DNA of 44,850 nt from Symbiodinium natans (GCA_905221605.1 CAJNDS010002076.1:656463-701312), one strand, 5' to 3'; numbered from the stretch's first letter, positions 21,543 to 32,195 are shown. Program-made: numbers and translations. Notes: generated from the sequence alone by a model not told the origin.

Positions 21543-24475
21543 GCATCATGAGCATCAGCTGGGCATTTTCCCGGTCGCGTGGCCCCCCAAGCTTCAGACG
21601 CTTGCGAAACCAACTGCCCAAGTTATTGGGCACGTTTGATGCGGCGGGAGGCGAGCATCATGAGCATCAGCGTTGGGCATTTTCCCGGTCACATGGCCCG
21701 CCAAGCTGCAGATGCTTGCAAAACCAACTGCCCGAGCGATTGGGAACGTTTGACGCGGCGGCAGGTTACAATACACCAACTGCCCGAGTGATTGGGCACG
21801 TTTGACACGGTGGGAGGGGAGCATCATGAGCATCAGCTGGGCATTTTCCCGGTCACATGGCCCCCATTGGCCCCCCAAAGCTTCAGACGCTTGCAAAACA
21901 AACTGCCCCAGTGATTGGGCACGTTTGACGCGGCGGGAGGCGAGCATCATGAGCATCAGCTGGGCATGAATATCATAATCTGTTAAGAGCCCGTTAAAAT
22001 AGATTAAATTGGGGCTCATTGCGTATTTAATGCGTTCGCCAATTTATTATTTTGTATCACTCACTTCGTTCATCTGCGAACGCCGTAATAAAGTGAGAAG
22101 AGAGAAGACAAAATAGATGCAAAGGAAATGATTGCGAAGTAAATTATAATTCAGCTTATTTGCCCGTATCTTTATATCTTATGTTCTCACCACTCAAGAC
22201 TTTTATTAACATGGCTCGTTCTCCATCTATTTCTTCGGCAAATTCCCCATTAAATCTATTGCAAAGGGGGACGCATTGTAATCTCTTGTTAAACCTGCGT
22301 GAACAAGACAAGAAAACTACTATTTTGATCATAAAATCATGCGAATGCAGCACGAATACTTTTATTGTAAATTCGCTAATTCACCATTCAATTTCTTGAT
22401 GCACTAATTTCGTTCACTTTAAGGATTCACATTCTCCAAGCCTTTTATAATTACGTACATTTTCCCGGTCACATGGCCCCCGAAGCTTCAGACGCTTGAA
22501 AAACCAACTGCCCGAGTGATTGGGCACGTTTGATGCGGCGGGAGGCGAGCATCATGAGCATCAGCTGGGCATTTTCCCGGTCACATGGCCCCCGAAGCCT
22601 CAGACGCTTGCAAAACCAACTGCCCGAGTGATAAGGCACGTTTGAGAGCATCAGCTGGGCATTTTCCCGGTCACAAGGCCCCCGAAGCTTCAGACGCTTG
22701 CAAAACCAATTGCCCGAGTGATTGGGCACGTTTGACGCGGCGGGAGGCGAGCATCATGAGCATCAGCTGGGCATTTTCCCGGTCACAAGGCCCCCGAAGC
22801 TTCAGACGCTTGCAAAACCAATTGCCCGAGTGATTGGGCACGTTTGACGCGGCGGGAGGCGAGCATCATGAGCATCAGCTGGGCATTTTCCCGGTCACAA
22901 GGCCCCCGAAGCTTCAGACGCTTGCAAAACCAATTGCCCGAGTGATTGGGCACGTTTGACGCGGCGGGAGGCGAGCATCATGAGCATCAGCTGGGCATTT
23001 TCCCGGTCACAAGGCCCCCGAAGCTTCAGACGCTTGCAAAACCAACTGCCCGAGTGATTTGGCACGTTTGACGCGGCGGGAGGCGAGCATCATGAGCATC
23101 AGCTGGGCATCTTCCCGGTCACAAGGCCCCCGAAGCTTCAGACGCTTGCAAAACCAACTGCCCGAGTGATTGGGCACGTTTGACGCGGCGGGAGGCGAGC
23201 ATCATGAGCATCAGCTGGGCATTTTCCCGGTCACAAGGCCCCCGAAGCTTCAGACGCTTGCAGAACCAGCTGCCCGAGTGATTGGGCACGTTTGATTCGG
23301 CGGGAGGCGAGCATCATGAGCATCAGCTGGGCATTTTCCCGGTCACATGGCCCCTATTGGCCCCCCAAAGCTTCAGACGCTTGCAAAACCAACTGCCCGA
23401 GTGATTTGGCACGTTTGACGTGGCGGGAGGCGAGCATCATGAGCATCAGCTGGGCATTTTCCCGGTTACAAGGCCCCCGAAGCCTCGGACGCTTGCAAAA
23501 CCTACTGCCCGAGTGATTGAGCACGTTTGACGCGGCGGGAGGCGAGCATCATGAGCATCAGCTGGGCATTTTCCCGGTCACAAGGCCCCCGAAGCTTCAG
23601 GCGCTTGCAAAACCAATTGCCCGAGTGATTGGGCACGTTTGACGCGGCGGGAGGCGAGCATCATGAGCATCAGCTGGGAATTTTCCCGGTCACAAGGCCC
23701 CCGAAGCTTCAGACGCTTGCAAAACCAACTGCCCGAGTGATTTGGCACGTTTGACGCGGCGGGAGGCGAGCATCATGAGCATCAGCTGGGCATTTTCCCG
23801 GTCACAAGGCCCCCTAAGCCTCAGACGCTTGCAAAACCAACTGCCCGAGTGATTGAGCACGTTTGACGCGGCGGGAGGCGAGCATCATGAGCATCAGCTG
23901 GGCATTTTCCCGGTCACAAGGCCCCCGAAGCTTCAGACGCTTGCAAAACCAATTGCCCGAGTGATTGGGCACGTTTGACGCGGCGGGAGGCGAGCATCAT
24001 GAGCATCAGCTGGGCATTTCCCCGGTCACAAGGCCCCCGAAGCCTTAGACGCTTGCAAAACCAACTGCCCGAGTGATTGAGCACGTTTGACGCGGCGGGA
24101 GGCGAGCATCATGAGCATCAGCTGGGCATTTTCCCGGTCACAAGGCCCCCGAAGCTTCAGACGCTTGCAAAACCAATTGCCCGAGTGATTGGGCACGTTT
24201 GACGCGGCGGGAGGCGAGCATCATGAGCATCAGCTGGGCATTTTCCCGGTCACAAGGCCCCCGAAGCTTCAGACGCTTGCAAAACCAACTGCCCGAGTGA
24301 TTTGGCACGTTTGACGCGGCGGGAGGCGAGCATCATGAGCATCAGCTGGGCATCTTCCCGGTCACAAGGCCCCCGAAGCTTCAGACGCTTGCAAAACCAA
24401 CTGCCCGAGTGATTGAGCACGTTTGACGCGGTGGGAGGCGAGCATCATGAGCATCATGGCCCCATAAGCTCCAGA
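21543..24475 (+). repeat. 112-bp tandem (satellite-like) array with higher-order pattern
   Basis: About 21 units begin with GCATCATGAGCATCAGCTGG. From 22751 unit starts are spaced exactly 112 bp apart, except 23311-23434 (123 bp, an extra ATTGGCCCCCC-type insertion). The first units are diverged: unit 21655-21820 has an internal duplication, and the unit before 22751 is shortened. Since 112 is not a multiple of 3 and no frame is conserved, the array is not coding. Each unit contains the inverted repeat TGCCC..GGGCA. It is interrupted at 21968-22457 by foreign-looking AT-rich DNA. The last unit decays after 24457. Confidence 0.97.
21968..22457. mobile_element. 490-bp AT-rich insertion inside the 112-bp array
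   Basis: The array reads ..GCTGGGCAT, then 490 bp of AT-rich sequence, then CATTTTCCCGG, so the repeat unit is split with CAT present on both sides (21965-21967 and 22458-22460). That is what a 3-bp target-site duplication would look like. I see no clear terminal inverted repeats. An 8-bp stem, GCGTTCGC (22032) with GCGAACGC (22076), lies inside. The longest frames (22160-22399 plus, 22156-22353 minus) are short and unrecognised. It could be a non-autonomous element or a captured AT-rich fragment. Confidence 0.6.
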
Positions 24476-24970
24476 CACACCGTGCATCAGAGTATTGCAG
24501 AAAAGCCATGCAAAGTCACACGTCTTCCCGGCGCAACCAAGGACTTGACCTCCGCACTAGAGCTCCGTCTGTACGAGGTGGGGCTTTGAATTCGCATGGT
24601 TATGGCTTATTTTGTTTGCAGCACGCTTGTCTGTTCTGCCTTGGCAAAAGACACCTCACTGCATGGCTCCCCCCAACGAGCGACTGCCGTGCCGATATGT
24701 ACCTGAAGCCCTCGACGCTACAAGTAGGCTGCAGAGGATGTTCGTAGCTTGCCGTTCAGGCCGAGCAGCGAATATGCGCGCTGCTTCGCGACGTTTCGTC
24801 CTGAGTCATTGAAGCCACCCGGCTTAGGATCATGCAACTTGCGAGCACATCGTCACATTGTTTGCTGTGCATGGTTGGTGGATGTCCAAATTAGTTCCAA
24901 ATTCTCATCGCAGCTGCGGCGTTGGCTTCCAATGCCAACATCAACGGATTGGGGATTTGGATGTTGTCAG

Positions 24971-25119
24971 GTCGAATATGTAGAAGAGCCCTGGCCTGAG
25001 AGCATTGGGGATATCGTCCCTGTCATCTTCCTGTGTGAGAGAGAAGATTGTTGCCTTTGCCCTAGCACGGCTTGTGTTGTATGTGTCCGTGTGAACGGCC
25101 AAAATCCGCTCAGAGTTTG
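24971..25119 (+). CDS. Candidate plus-strand exon
   Basis: After TTGTCAG the frame reads VEYVEEPWPESIGDIVPVIF then LCERED and on to a stop at 25120. The first 25 residues are coding-like; the later part is cysteine-rich and less convincing. The upstream part of the same frame (from 24749) could also be coding. No family is recognised. Confidence 0.35.
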
Positions 25120-26100
25120 AGAGTTCAAAGTGCTCGTTATGTGCTGTTGACAGCTCGCCCATCAGGTTTCGCCAGCTCTTTCACGAGGCCTCAGAGATCC
25201 GCTTCCTGTGTGTTAGCATGATTTAGGCTTTTCAGGGGCGTTCCGCTGCACATCAATCCTACTGCCCTACAAAAGAGCCCTCGGCTGCAGGCACGAGAGC
25301 GCCAGGCTGAAGGATGCCTCGTAGTTCGACCTCCATCCGCACCGAGGCCTGGCTTGGGTCCTGAAGTTTCCTCAAAGGGCTTTAAAGTGCAGTCTTTCCT
25401 ATTCTTTTCAGTATCCGGGATGTCTTGTGACAAGTATAGGTAGCAGCGAAGTGATTGACGTCAGTTTTGTGGTTTCAGTCTTGGATTCAATCCACGAAAG
25501 TTCGGTTCAGTAGCTTTATTGATGTTTTGCAGAATGCAGCTACTCCATGTCTCATCTCCAAGTTGTTTTGTTTGTGGTGGACAGGTAGTCCAGGGTAGTC
25601 GTAACAGTGTCGTAACATCTTTCAGAGGAGCGCCTGCGTGAGTGACCACGGTTCGCAAGTCTGGCTGCCTTGAAATAAACCCCGAATTCCCATGGGTCGA
25701 GGCCAGCAACGACCAGGACCAGACCGTGGACCGTTCCGGTGGCCCGTGAGGCCACTGAGTGGCATCAAGCCCAACATGCAGTCATGTAAAATTGGATTTG
25801 TTGGTCCTTCAGTTCCTTTTTACGTATGTTTCATTTGTATTGCCATGCTTCAGTCCTGATATTGTCGCCAGCAACTTCTATAAAGTGTGGCAATGTAGTT
25901 AGCGTACAATGAGTGGCGAGGACTGTCCCGACCCCCTCGATGTAGAATTTGGCCGCCGTGTATTGTGGCATTGTGAACGACAGCTCCGACAGCGCTGATC
26001 CACGTTGTCACATCAAAAAAACCCACAGGACTTAGCAGAAGTACTCGGCCAATGTTGCCACTACTGGGTGGTTGACCTAAGGCGTCTCGCGCAGGCAAAA

Positions 26101-26300
26101 GGCGTCTCATCAGGGCGTCACACTGCAGTTTTCTAGTATGGCGCAGTTATCTTCATGACACGTGGGCGTCTCGCCAGGGCGTCCCCTTGCAGTTTTCTGT
26201 TCTGGCACATTCCTTGATATAGTTGTCTTGTGGGGTCTCGCGTAGGTGTCACAAGGCAGTTGTCCAGCATGTGTGGCGGATGTCTCACTGCAGCTGTAAC
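26101..26300. repeat. Diverged tandem repeat, about 64-68-bp units
   Basis: Three to four decaying copies start at 26101, 26165 and 26233, sharing GGCGTCTC..CAGGGCGTC followed by TGCAGTTTTCT. A related phrase, GGCAAGGCGTCACATTG, occurs at 26530. Confidence 0.7.
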
Positions 26301-26934
26301 ACCCGGACCCCTCCCGTAACCTACCATAGGCCCTATGCTGAATCTACCGCATTAAAGTCTATAGTTCTGACACTGAACCCCACACCCCTTAAATTGCGCA
26401 AGGTTTGCGGGGTTCCGGGTCAATGGACCTTTTAGTATCATAAACCGTTTGCGTGGCACTGTTTGGTCGGGAACGGACACACTCACTTACTCATCCCTTT
26501 GTGTTTCGCCATGTTGCGCAAATAGTCGGGCAAGGCGTCACATTGGGGTTTCAGGGTGCATCGTCGTCCGAAATCCTTTGGAATCGGTACTCTGCGCTAG
26601 GTCTCGCGGGCATTTTGCTTGTTTGTTGCTATGTTGCAAAAGTAGCCTGGCAAGGGCATCTGCCTGGGGATTAGCTTGCTGTGGGTCGCCTTTTGCACGC
26701 ATGGGTTGCCTTTTGCATTCAGGGGGGTCTACTTGGGGTGAGTCGCCTTTTGCCCGCGTGGGTCGCCTTAGGGCGGGCACCCAGTACCAATACTGTGAAC
26801 GCAGACATCTTAACTCCGAATGTCCTTGACTGCAACCCAGCCCCCCGCCCTCCCATGACCACCTCTTCGTTGAGTTAAGCGGGTTTGTATTTCAACAGTT
26901 AAAAGGTTCTGCATTTATGCGTATTGTATACATC

Positions 26935-26959
26935 TCTCTCTCTCTCTCTCCCTCTCTCT
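26935..26959. repeat. CT microsatellite
   Basis: Twelve or so TC copies with one C interruption. Confidence 0.95.
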
Positions 26960-27020
26960 AGGTGTAATAGGTATACATATACCATGAAGAAGTTAAAGCT
27001 TTCAATGAGGTGTGTGATAG

Positions 27021-27108
27021 AAGCCCTTGCAGTGCCGCATCAGATGGTCAGGAGGCCGCTTCCTCGATGGTCCGAGTGGAGGCCGTGGAGGCGTACAACC
27101 GATTGGGG
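27021..27108 (+). CDS. Exon with strong GTAAGG donor
   Basis: After GATAG (start approximate) it reads SPCSAASDGQEAASSMVRVE then AVEAYNRLG, ending on a codon boundary before GTAAGG. It continues in phase with the exon at 27378 (GEIRQEF). Confidence 0.6.
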
Positions 27109-29180
27109 GTAAGGCTTTGGCAGGTTGGACTAGTTCTCAGGCACAAGCAACATCGTTGATTTCATGCAGGGGTCCCTTTGCAGGGAAATCTAGAGCTCTC
27201 GGTAATTTTGGGAAAGCCTGCAGGATCCTGCTGACACACGTGTGAGGGACACTTGTTTTCGTAGGTAAGCTCTGAAGGTCGGATAGACTGAGTGACTCAG
27301 TGGACGGCCTGGGGCGCTCTGCGGCCAACAGAAACGTTCCCTCCCACCATCTCTCCACCCCTCCGCTTGCGTCATAGGGGAGATTCGGCAAGAGTTCGAC
27401 ACTCCGAGCCAATCCGAGCTGGGAAAAACGCCACCCGAACCTTCACGGGCTCGCCCCCCCAAGCCGGGTGGTGGCTTGGGTTGGATTTGGGCACCTAGGC
27501 AAGACAGCCCACTTCACAGGAACAGAAGCTTTTACCCCCTCACAAAGGTACGAAGCTGGAGGCATTGGCTCGGAGACAGGGCTTGGGGTGCGGGGTGGTC
27601 GTATCAAACACGCACACACGCACCGGCAGCAAGACTAAGGGAAAAAGCAAGTTCAGCTAACCACCTTTTGGCTGCACAAACTCCAACAGTATCCCCTTGG
27701 CATGTGGGGCAATGCCTGCAACTGAAGGCACCGGCCCCGACCCGAAGGGGAAAGTCCGGATAGAAGTTCGAAAACCTTCGACTTCCCTCGCAAGGCTCGG
27801 GTCGCCAAACTTGAGGCGCTCGACCTCGACGGCCTCAAGGCTTCGCAAAGGGATAAGTTGAGGGCCTATAGGGATTTTAGGGATTGGGGCGTTTCTGCGT
27901 TGAGTTGGCAGCACCCGGCAGAAGCATCGCAACTCCGATTGGCGAACAACCCCCGTCTTCAGGAAGTGTCGACCATGAAGGCCGCAGCTGAAGCTTTGGA
28001 CGTGCCCCAGCATGCGTGTAAGGCTGGCCATAGGCCGGGCATGGTCGGGCGTAATCAACGTCACGGGAGTTTGCATTCAAGTAGGCGTGGAGCAGTAGTC
28101 TAGAAGTCCAGGTATCGAGGTATTGTAGTGTTCAAGCCGTCTGAGACTTCTCGGCGCCTTAAGCAGACGTGTCCTGCCACAAAGGTCAGAGTGGCAAGCC
28201 TTGAAGCTGCAGCTGCCGACTTCGATGGTCACAAGGCCCGAACGCAACAGCCGACCTGGGTAGTCGGACAGTCGGACTGGTTTTTGATGTGTTGACGTTC
28301 CGCGTACTGGAAAGAAGGAGTGGAGTGTTGCAGGATCTGATGTGCTATTCAGATGAAGTCTCGGACCCGCACTGTGCCCTGATCCCTCATGATCCAGGAA
28401 ATGGAGAGGGTGCTGGCGCGGGAGAGTCTGGCAACCTCAACGCACCCTGGCCTGCTTGAGGGCTCGTCGAGGGGGAGGAAAGCTTGCGCTGTCCAAAAGC
28501 ATCCGTTAACAGTTGTCTGTCCGTGGCAGTGTCAGCGAGCATGGTGTTACAGGTTCTGAGCATTTCTGAGCCGTTAATTATTCCTCAGTCTTCCGCGCAG
28601 GCATCTTGCAGAGCTGGCATTGCAGCAGGCATGGGGCATGAGTCCTTGCATGAATAAATGTACCTCTTGGATTTTGCCTTCTGTCCATGGTCCATCTCTC
28701 TCCGTCTCTCTCCCTCGCTCCGCAACAAGCTTGCGATGGCAAAGCACTGTACCCAGGACGACATGGAGCTGCAGCTGGAATCGATCCGATTCACAGCCCC
28801 CTTGTGCACGCAGAAGCGTCGGCACTCACCTCAGGTCCTGGCTTCCTCAAGTCGAGCATTCAAGGGTCTCTGAGAGGCACAGACGTTGCTCGTCCGTGCC
28901 AAATGCGGTCTTTCGAAGGTGTAGAAAACGTGCACAAGCCTAAACGTTCCATGCCCATCCGACCACTGAGGTGGCCAAAGCAAGCCACGCAAGCCGAGGA
29001 GAAAGCCTTTGCTCAGGCTTTACAGGGCTGAGCTGAAATCTGTCATACTGAACTATACTCGAGATCCCATTTCTGTCCTACACAGCCGATCAAGTCGCAG
29101 ATCCTGGGAGGCGTCAGAAGTCTCAGAGATAGCGGAGCAAGCTCAGCATCTCGACGCGTTTGGCTTGCGGCACGGGCTGC
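27021..29180 (+). CDS. Plus-strand multi-exon gene, charged helical protein, function unknown
   Basis: Seven or more short plus-strand exons with charged, helical composition and fitting splice sites: 27021-27108, 27378-27450, 27764-27839, 27963-28015, 28185-28235, 28398-28448 and 28730-28794. Possible further exons are at 28990-29030 (KQATQAEEKAFAQALQG) and 29085-29160 (SWEASEVSEIAEQAQHLDAF). The first two join in phase. Two exons carry a similar motif (RVAKLEALDLDGLK and RVASLEAAAADFDGHK) and both end before a GC donor, suggesting exon duplication. I recognise no domain. The protein may be a coiled-coil or helical-repeat scaffold. Start and stop were not located. Confidence 0.55.
27378..27450 (+). 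CDS. Exon, basic/proline-rich
   Basis: After GTCATAG it reads GEIRQEFDTPSQSELGKTPP then EPSRARPPK. It follows in phase from the exon at 27108. The frame stays open for many codons, so the 3' end is uncertain. Confidence 0.55.
27764..27839 (+). CDS. Exon with RVAxLEA motif
   Basis: After GGATAG it reads SSKTFDFPRKARVAKLEALD then LDGLK. A GC donor (GCTTCG) follows; the frame remains open beyond, so the exon could extend to about 27858. Compare with 28185-28235. Confidence 0.5.
27963..28015 (+). CDS. Exon of the same gene
   Basis: After TCTTCAG it reads EVSTMKAAAEALDVPQH with two bases left over before the donor GTGTAAG. Confidence 0.5.
28185..28235 (+). CDS. Exon with RVAxLEA motif, 17 codons, phase 0
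   Basis: After ACAAAG and before a GC donor. It reads VRVASLEAAAADFDGHK. Its similarity to 27764-27839 (position of RVA.LEA, D, G and the final K before GC) suggests duplicated exons. Confidence 0.55.
28398..28448 (+). CDS. Exon of the same gene
   Basis: After GATCCAG it reads EMERVLARESLATSTHP. The frame is open further downstream; the end is approximate. Confidence 0.45.
28730..28794 (+). CDS. Exon of the same gene
   Basis: After AACAAG it reads LAMAKHCTQDDMELQLESIR then FT. The amphipathic, acidic composition is coding-like. Boundaries are approximate. Confidence 0.4.
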
Positions 29181-29203
29181 GCATCTGCTATTGCAAATGA
29201 GAG

Positions 29204-29800
29204 TCAGAACCATGACTTGGTAAGATCTTTGTAAGGTTTGGCCATGCAGAAAACTGTCAGTTCTGCCTGCCAGGGCGAAGCCAAAAGTGTTTCAGACTCA
29301 TGCCGCGCGGTTAGTAGGGCGCACCCCTTGAAGGGTGGATGCATCCAAGGGATCTGCATTTGCGTAGCGGACTGCAAGACTTGAGTAAACTCGGCGTCTA
29401 ATGAAGTGCACAAATCGATGCGAGTGCAACTGTTAGGAGCTTGACAAGACGTCAAGATGCCATGGAGTCTCAGTTCGAGGACGGCTAGATGTTGGCAGAG
29501 TTGGACAGTGCCAGTTGGTGCTAGATGTAAAGACTGTCTCCGCTTGCTTCCCTTTGAGTAGAAACAGGAGGCACAAGAACCCTTCAGGTTGTTCCTTCTA
29601 ACTCTAAGAGCATCAGTCCAGAGCAAAGTCTCGGAGGAGTTTGGCAGAGCGCTGTTGGGACTGCTGAGTGACTTCCAGGCGATTGTCTGCACGTTTTCAC
29701 AGGGTCTAGACCAATAGCCTGAAACCCCGCCGAAAATGGAAAACACGAAAATTGATAAGGCCCGGGCCAGAAACTCCTTCAACAAGAGCTCCATCTGCAC
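29204..29800 (-). CDS. Hypothetical 198-codon minus-strand ORF
   Basis: An uninterrupted minus-strand frame from an ATG, with a hydrophobic segment near its N-terminus (LARALSIFVFSIFGGVSGYW) and no other recognisable motif. One frame of this length is about what chance gives in this much DNA, so it may not be a gene. No conserved family is recognised. Confidence 0.2.
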   Translation of the reverse strand: MQMELLLKEFLARALSIFVFSIFGGVSGYWSRPCENVQTIAWKSLSSPNSALPNSSETLLWTDALRVRRNNLKGSCASCFYSKGSKRRQSLHLAPTGTVQLCQHLAVLELRLHGILTSCQAPNSCTRIDLCTSLDAEFTQVLQSATQMQIPWMHPPFKGCALLTARHESETLLASPWQAELTVFCMAKPYKDLTKSWF

Positions 29801-29849
29801 AAGCCTCTCTCACGCAAAGAAGAAAATTAAAACGACTTCTGTAGATTCT

Positions 29850-31110
29850 ACCAATACCTCTCTACCGTGGCTCTGAAAGCAGAAAAGCAGTCAGACAGTT
29901 CGGTAGCACCTGTAGGTGCACGCGGCTCTTGCCGAACAGCACTGGGGCTTTCAGGAGGCCTGGTCTTAAGGGGTTGGGAGTTCGGTGTTGGGTGTTCTGT
30001 TTCTATTAAACTCTCAGGCTTTGCCGTCAACATTATTCATGATTATGAATACACGAAATTTCCGACAAGGGCTGCCTTCAAGGGTAAGGTGAGGAGCATC
30101 CTTCTCGTATCTGCAATTGTGAAGTAATTGTCGTTGATCACCACTGACACATCACAAGCATGCGCAGCGATTCCGATGCCGACCGATGCCTTTGCGCGTG
30201 CGGAGATTTCCCAGCTATGCCCCAAGAGTGCCTGAAAGACCGTGGTTCTTGGCACAGGCGAGCCAAAGACAAGCTTCGCACACTGAGACGCCAGAACGCG
30301 AAGGAGTGAGTGCTTCGTAGCTCACGGGATCAGAATTACCGCGAGGGATTGGGGCACTTCTATAGTGGTTTCTCGCATACACAGCACAGAGTTGAGCATG
30401 TTAGACGCCTCAAGTATGTGAAATGATGTGGACGGTTTGCAAGCCAGACTCTAGGCTGTACTCCTGGAAAGCATGCGGAAGCTTTTTGCAAAAGCAAGTT
30501 GTTCGCAGAAGTGCTTTGCAGGAGCAAAATTGGGCAGGCATCAAGGAATTCAAACAACAAAAGTAACCAGCTTTCTGGGAGGTATGCTTGAAAGTTCGCC
30601 GGCAGATGAGTGCAAGAAAGCGGAGGCTTCTTCGAGCCTTTTCAGAATCAAAGCGCGTGTTCAGCTCCAAACCCCGGGAATGAGGCGTATGGGGTGCTCG
30701 GGAATGTGACGGATGTCGCAGAAGGTATGACCCATCTCCCTGACGCAGCGCTGAAGCCAGAACAAGAATAAACAAATCCAAAAATTGAACTGTTCTCGAG
30801 GACGGCGATCTGCCTTCTGTATGCGGTGTCAGCAGGTCATATAAAGGAAGGTCAACAATTTCTGATGGAGGTCAGTTTGGGTGGTGTTTACGCTTTGGCG
30901 AAGCACAATCAGCAACTCCTTCCGTCTGCTGTCCCTGGGGTGGTTGGTGGACCAGGTTCCTCGTTGCTAGCTGTAGCGTCAAACCGACACAACAGAAGAA
31001 CGAAAGCCCCTGAAAGCCCTAAAACCTACAACAGCCTCAAAACACTTACCTACAAACCCTGAGCTCTACGCCACACTTTTCCCTGGACAGCTTCAGCTTT
31101 GGCCTTTGCG
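29850..31110. other. No supported gene
   Basis: I see no convincing exon. The stretch contains a degenerate telomere-like passage near 31005-31065 (CCCTAAAACC-type words) and ordinary unique sequence. Confidence 0.45.
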
Positions 31111-31118
31111 ATTGACAG

Positions 31119-31772
31119 AACCGCATGTTACAACTTGCGGATTTCAAGGTGGCAGGACCCCAACCCAACTCAGACGATTCAAAAGACAAACGGACCTTTC
31201 GCGGAAGCAGCGCAGAAGCAAGCTGTGTCGAATCTCCGCAACGGTCTGCTGAAGCCGAGCCCCACTGGCGGAATCTTTTCTTTCGAAAACATCATCTACA
31301 GCGCTCATGTGCTCTGGAAGTCCATGGTAGCCCAATTCCCAAAGGCAGCAAGTCTGGCTTTGCAAGCCTCTACGATCTCATGCCTGTAAATATGGGTTAG
31401 AAGACACTTCCCTCGCAGTTAGAGCACGTCGGTGGCAAGCGTTGCCGCTTCGACCGCATCCGGGGCAAAGATACCCTGCGAATTCGGCTTCTCAGAGTCT
31501 CACAAACTGCTGCGCCGTTTTTTGACTTCCAGCAGTTCTTCTGGTCTTCTGGGCATGATGGCTGCGCGGTTGTCAAGGCAACCTTCCAAAATCGAGCGTT
31601 GCAAGTATACGCCAGCTTGCAGCTAGTAATCCAGAGTTGCTTGGCCAACGTTGTTCCAATCGTACGGGCACAATGTCAGCGGTCTGAACTTTCGTTTCGT
31701 CTCTTTGCTCGTACTGTACATGTCTGCCCCACCCCGACACCCCCAATGCCTACTATGTCCCGAGGCACATAA
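31119..31772 (+). CDS. Coding segment interrupted by a 33-bp mini-intron or in-frame TAG
   Basis: One continuous plus-strand frame runs from 31119 (after TGACAG) to a stop at about 31770, broken only by TAG at 31398-31400. The first part reads MLQLADFKVAGPQPNSDDSK from 31125, later SGFASLYDLMP; the second part, 31419-31604, reads LEHVGGKRCRFDRIRGKDTL then RIRLLRVSQTAAPFFDFQQF. The TAG lies in a 33-bp segment that starts GTAAAT and ends CGCAG, so it could be a phase-0 mini-intron (31386-31418). The 3' exon may end at 31604 before GTATAC. I recognise no domain. A degraded gene with a premature stop is the main alternative. Confidence 0.5.
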
Positions 31773-31861
31773 GTGACAAGCGGCTTGGCGCACGGAGCCG
31801 TGCAGAATTCCTCCGGCAGCAAATCTTGCGTGGCTCGCAGGCAGCCCTCTGTTGAATTCAG

Positions 31862-32030
31862 GGTGTGGCTTGGTTTCTTCATACCAGCCCAGCTTTGGTT
31901 TGACGTCGTGCTCAGTTTGGCAGAGTGTACTCAGCATTGTCGCCACAAGCACGATCAGAACACGAGACGTGCGCGCAACCTTTTTGACGAGTTCCGTCAG
32001 CCATGGGAGAAGCCTGCATTGAAAGACACG
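31862..32030 (+). CDS. Plus-strand exon, charged
   Basis: Reads VWLGFFIPAQLWFDVVLSLA and later HKHDQNTRRARNLFDEFRQP, ending ALKDT before the donor GTAGGA at 32031, phase 0. It probably belongs to the same gene as 31119-31772. The 5' boundary near 31861 (after TTCAG) is approximate. Family unknown. Confidence 0.45.
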
Positions 32031-32195
32031 GTAGGACATGCAAGACCAAAGTATATCTTAAGTGCCTGAACGGCTCTTCGCAAGTGATGATACAACATCC
32101 TGAAGCTCCAGCGTCCTAGAGGAATTACCTGCTTCCATGGGCGGTTAGATGAATCCGACATGCATCAATCGCACACGTAGACCTCAGCAGTACAT

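Larger units (their letters stand above)
25125..27015. other. Gene-poor stretch with decayed repeats
   Basis: No exon could be supported. The stretch contains diverged 64-68-bp repeats at 26101-26300, a second set with GGGTCGCCTTTTGC motifs at 26686-26770, and a CT microsatellite at 26935-26959. Confidence 0.5.

Noticed and set aside
22156-22399. Small overlapping ORFs in the AT-rich insertion as a gene
   Set aside because: They are 65 and 79 codons, unrecognised, in opposite directions, and in AT-rich sequence where short frames are not informative.
21543-24475. CRISPR array
   Set aside because: Spacing is head-to-tail 112-bp units without unique spacers, and the context is eukaryotic; it is a satellite.
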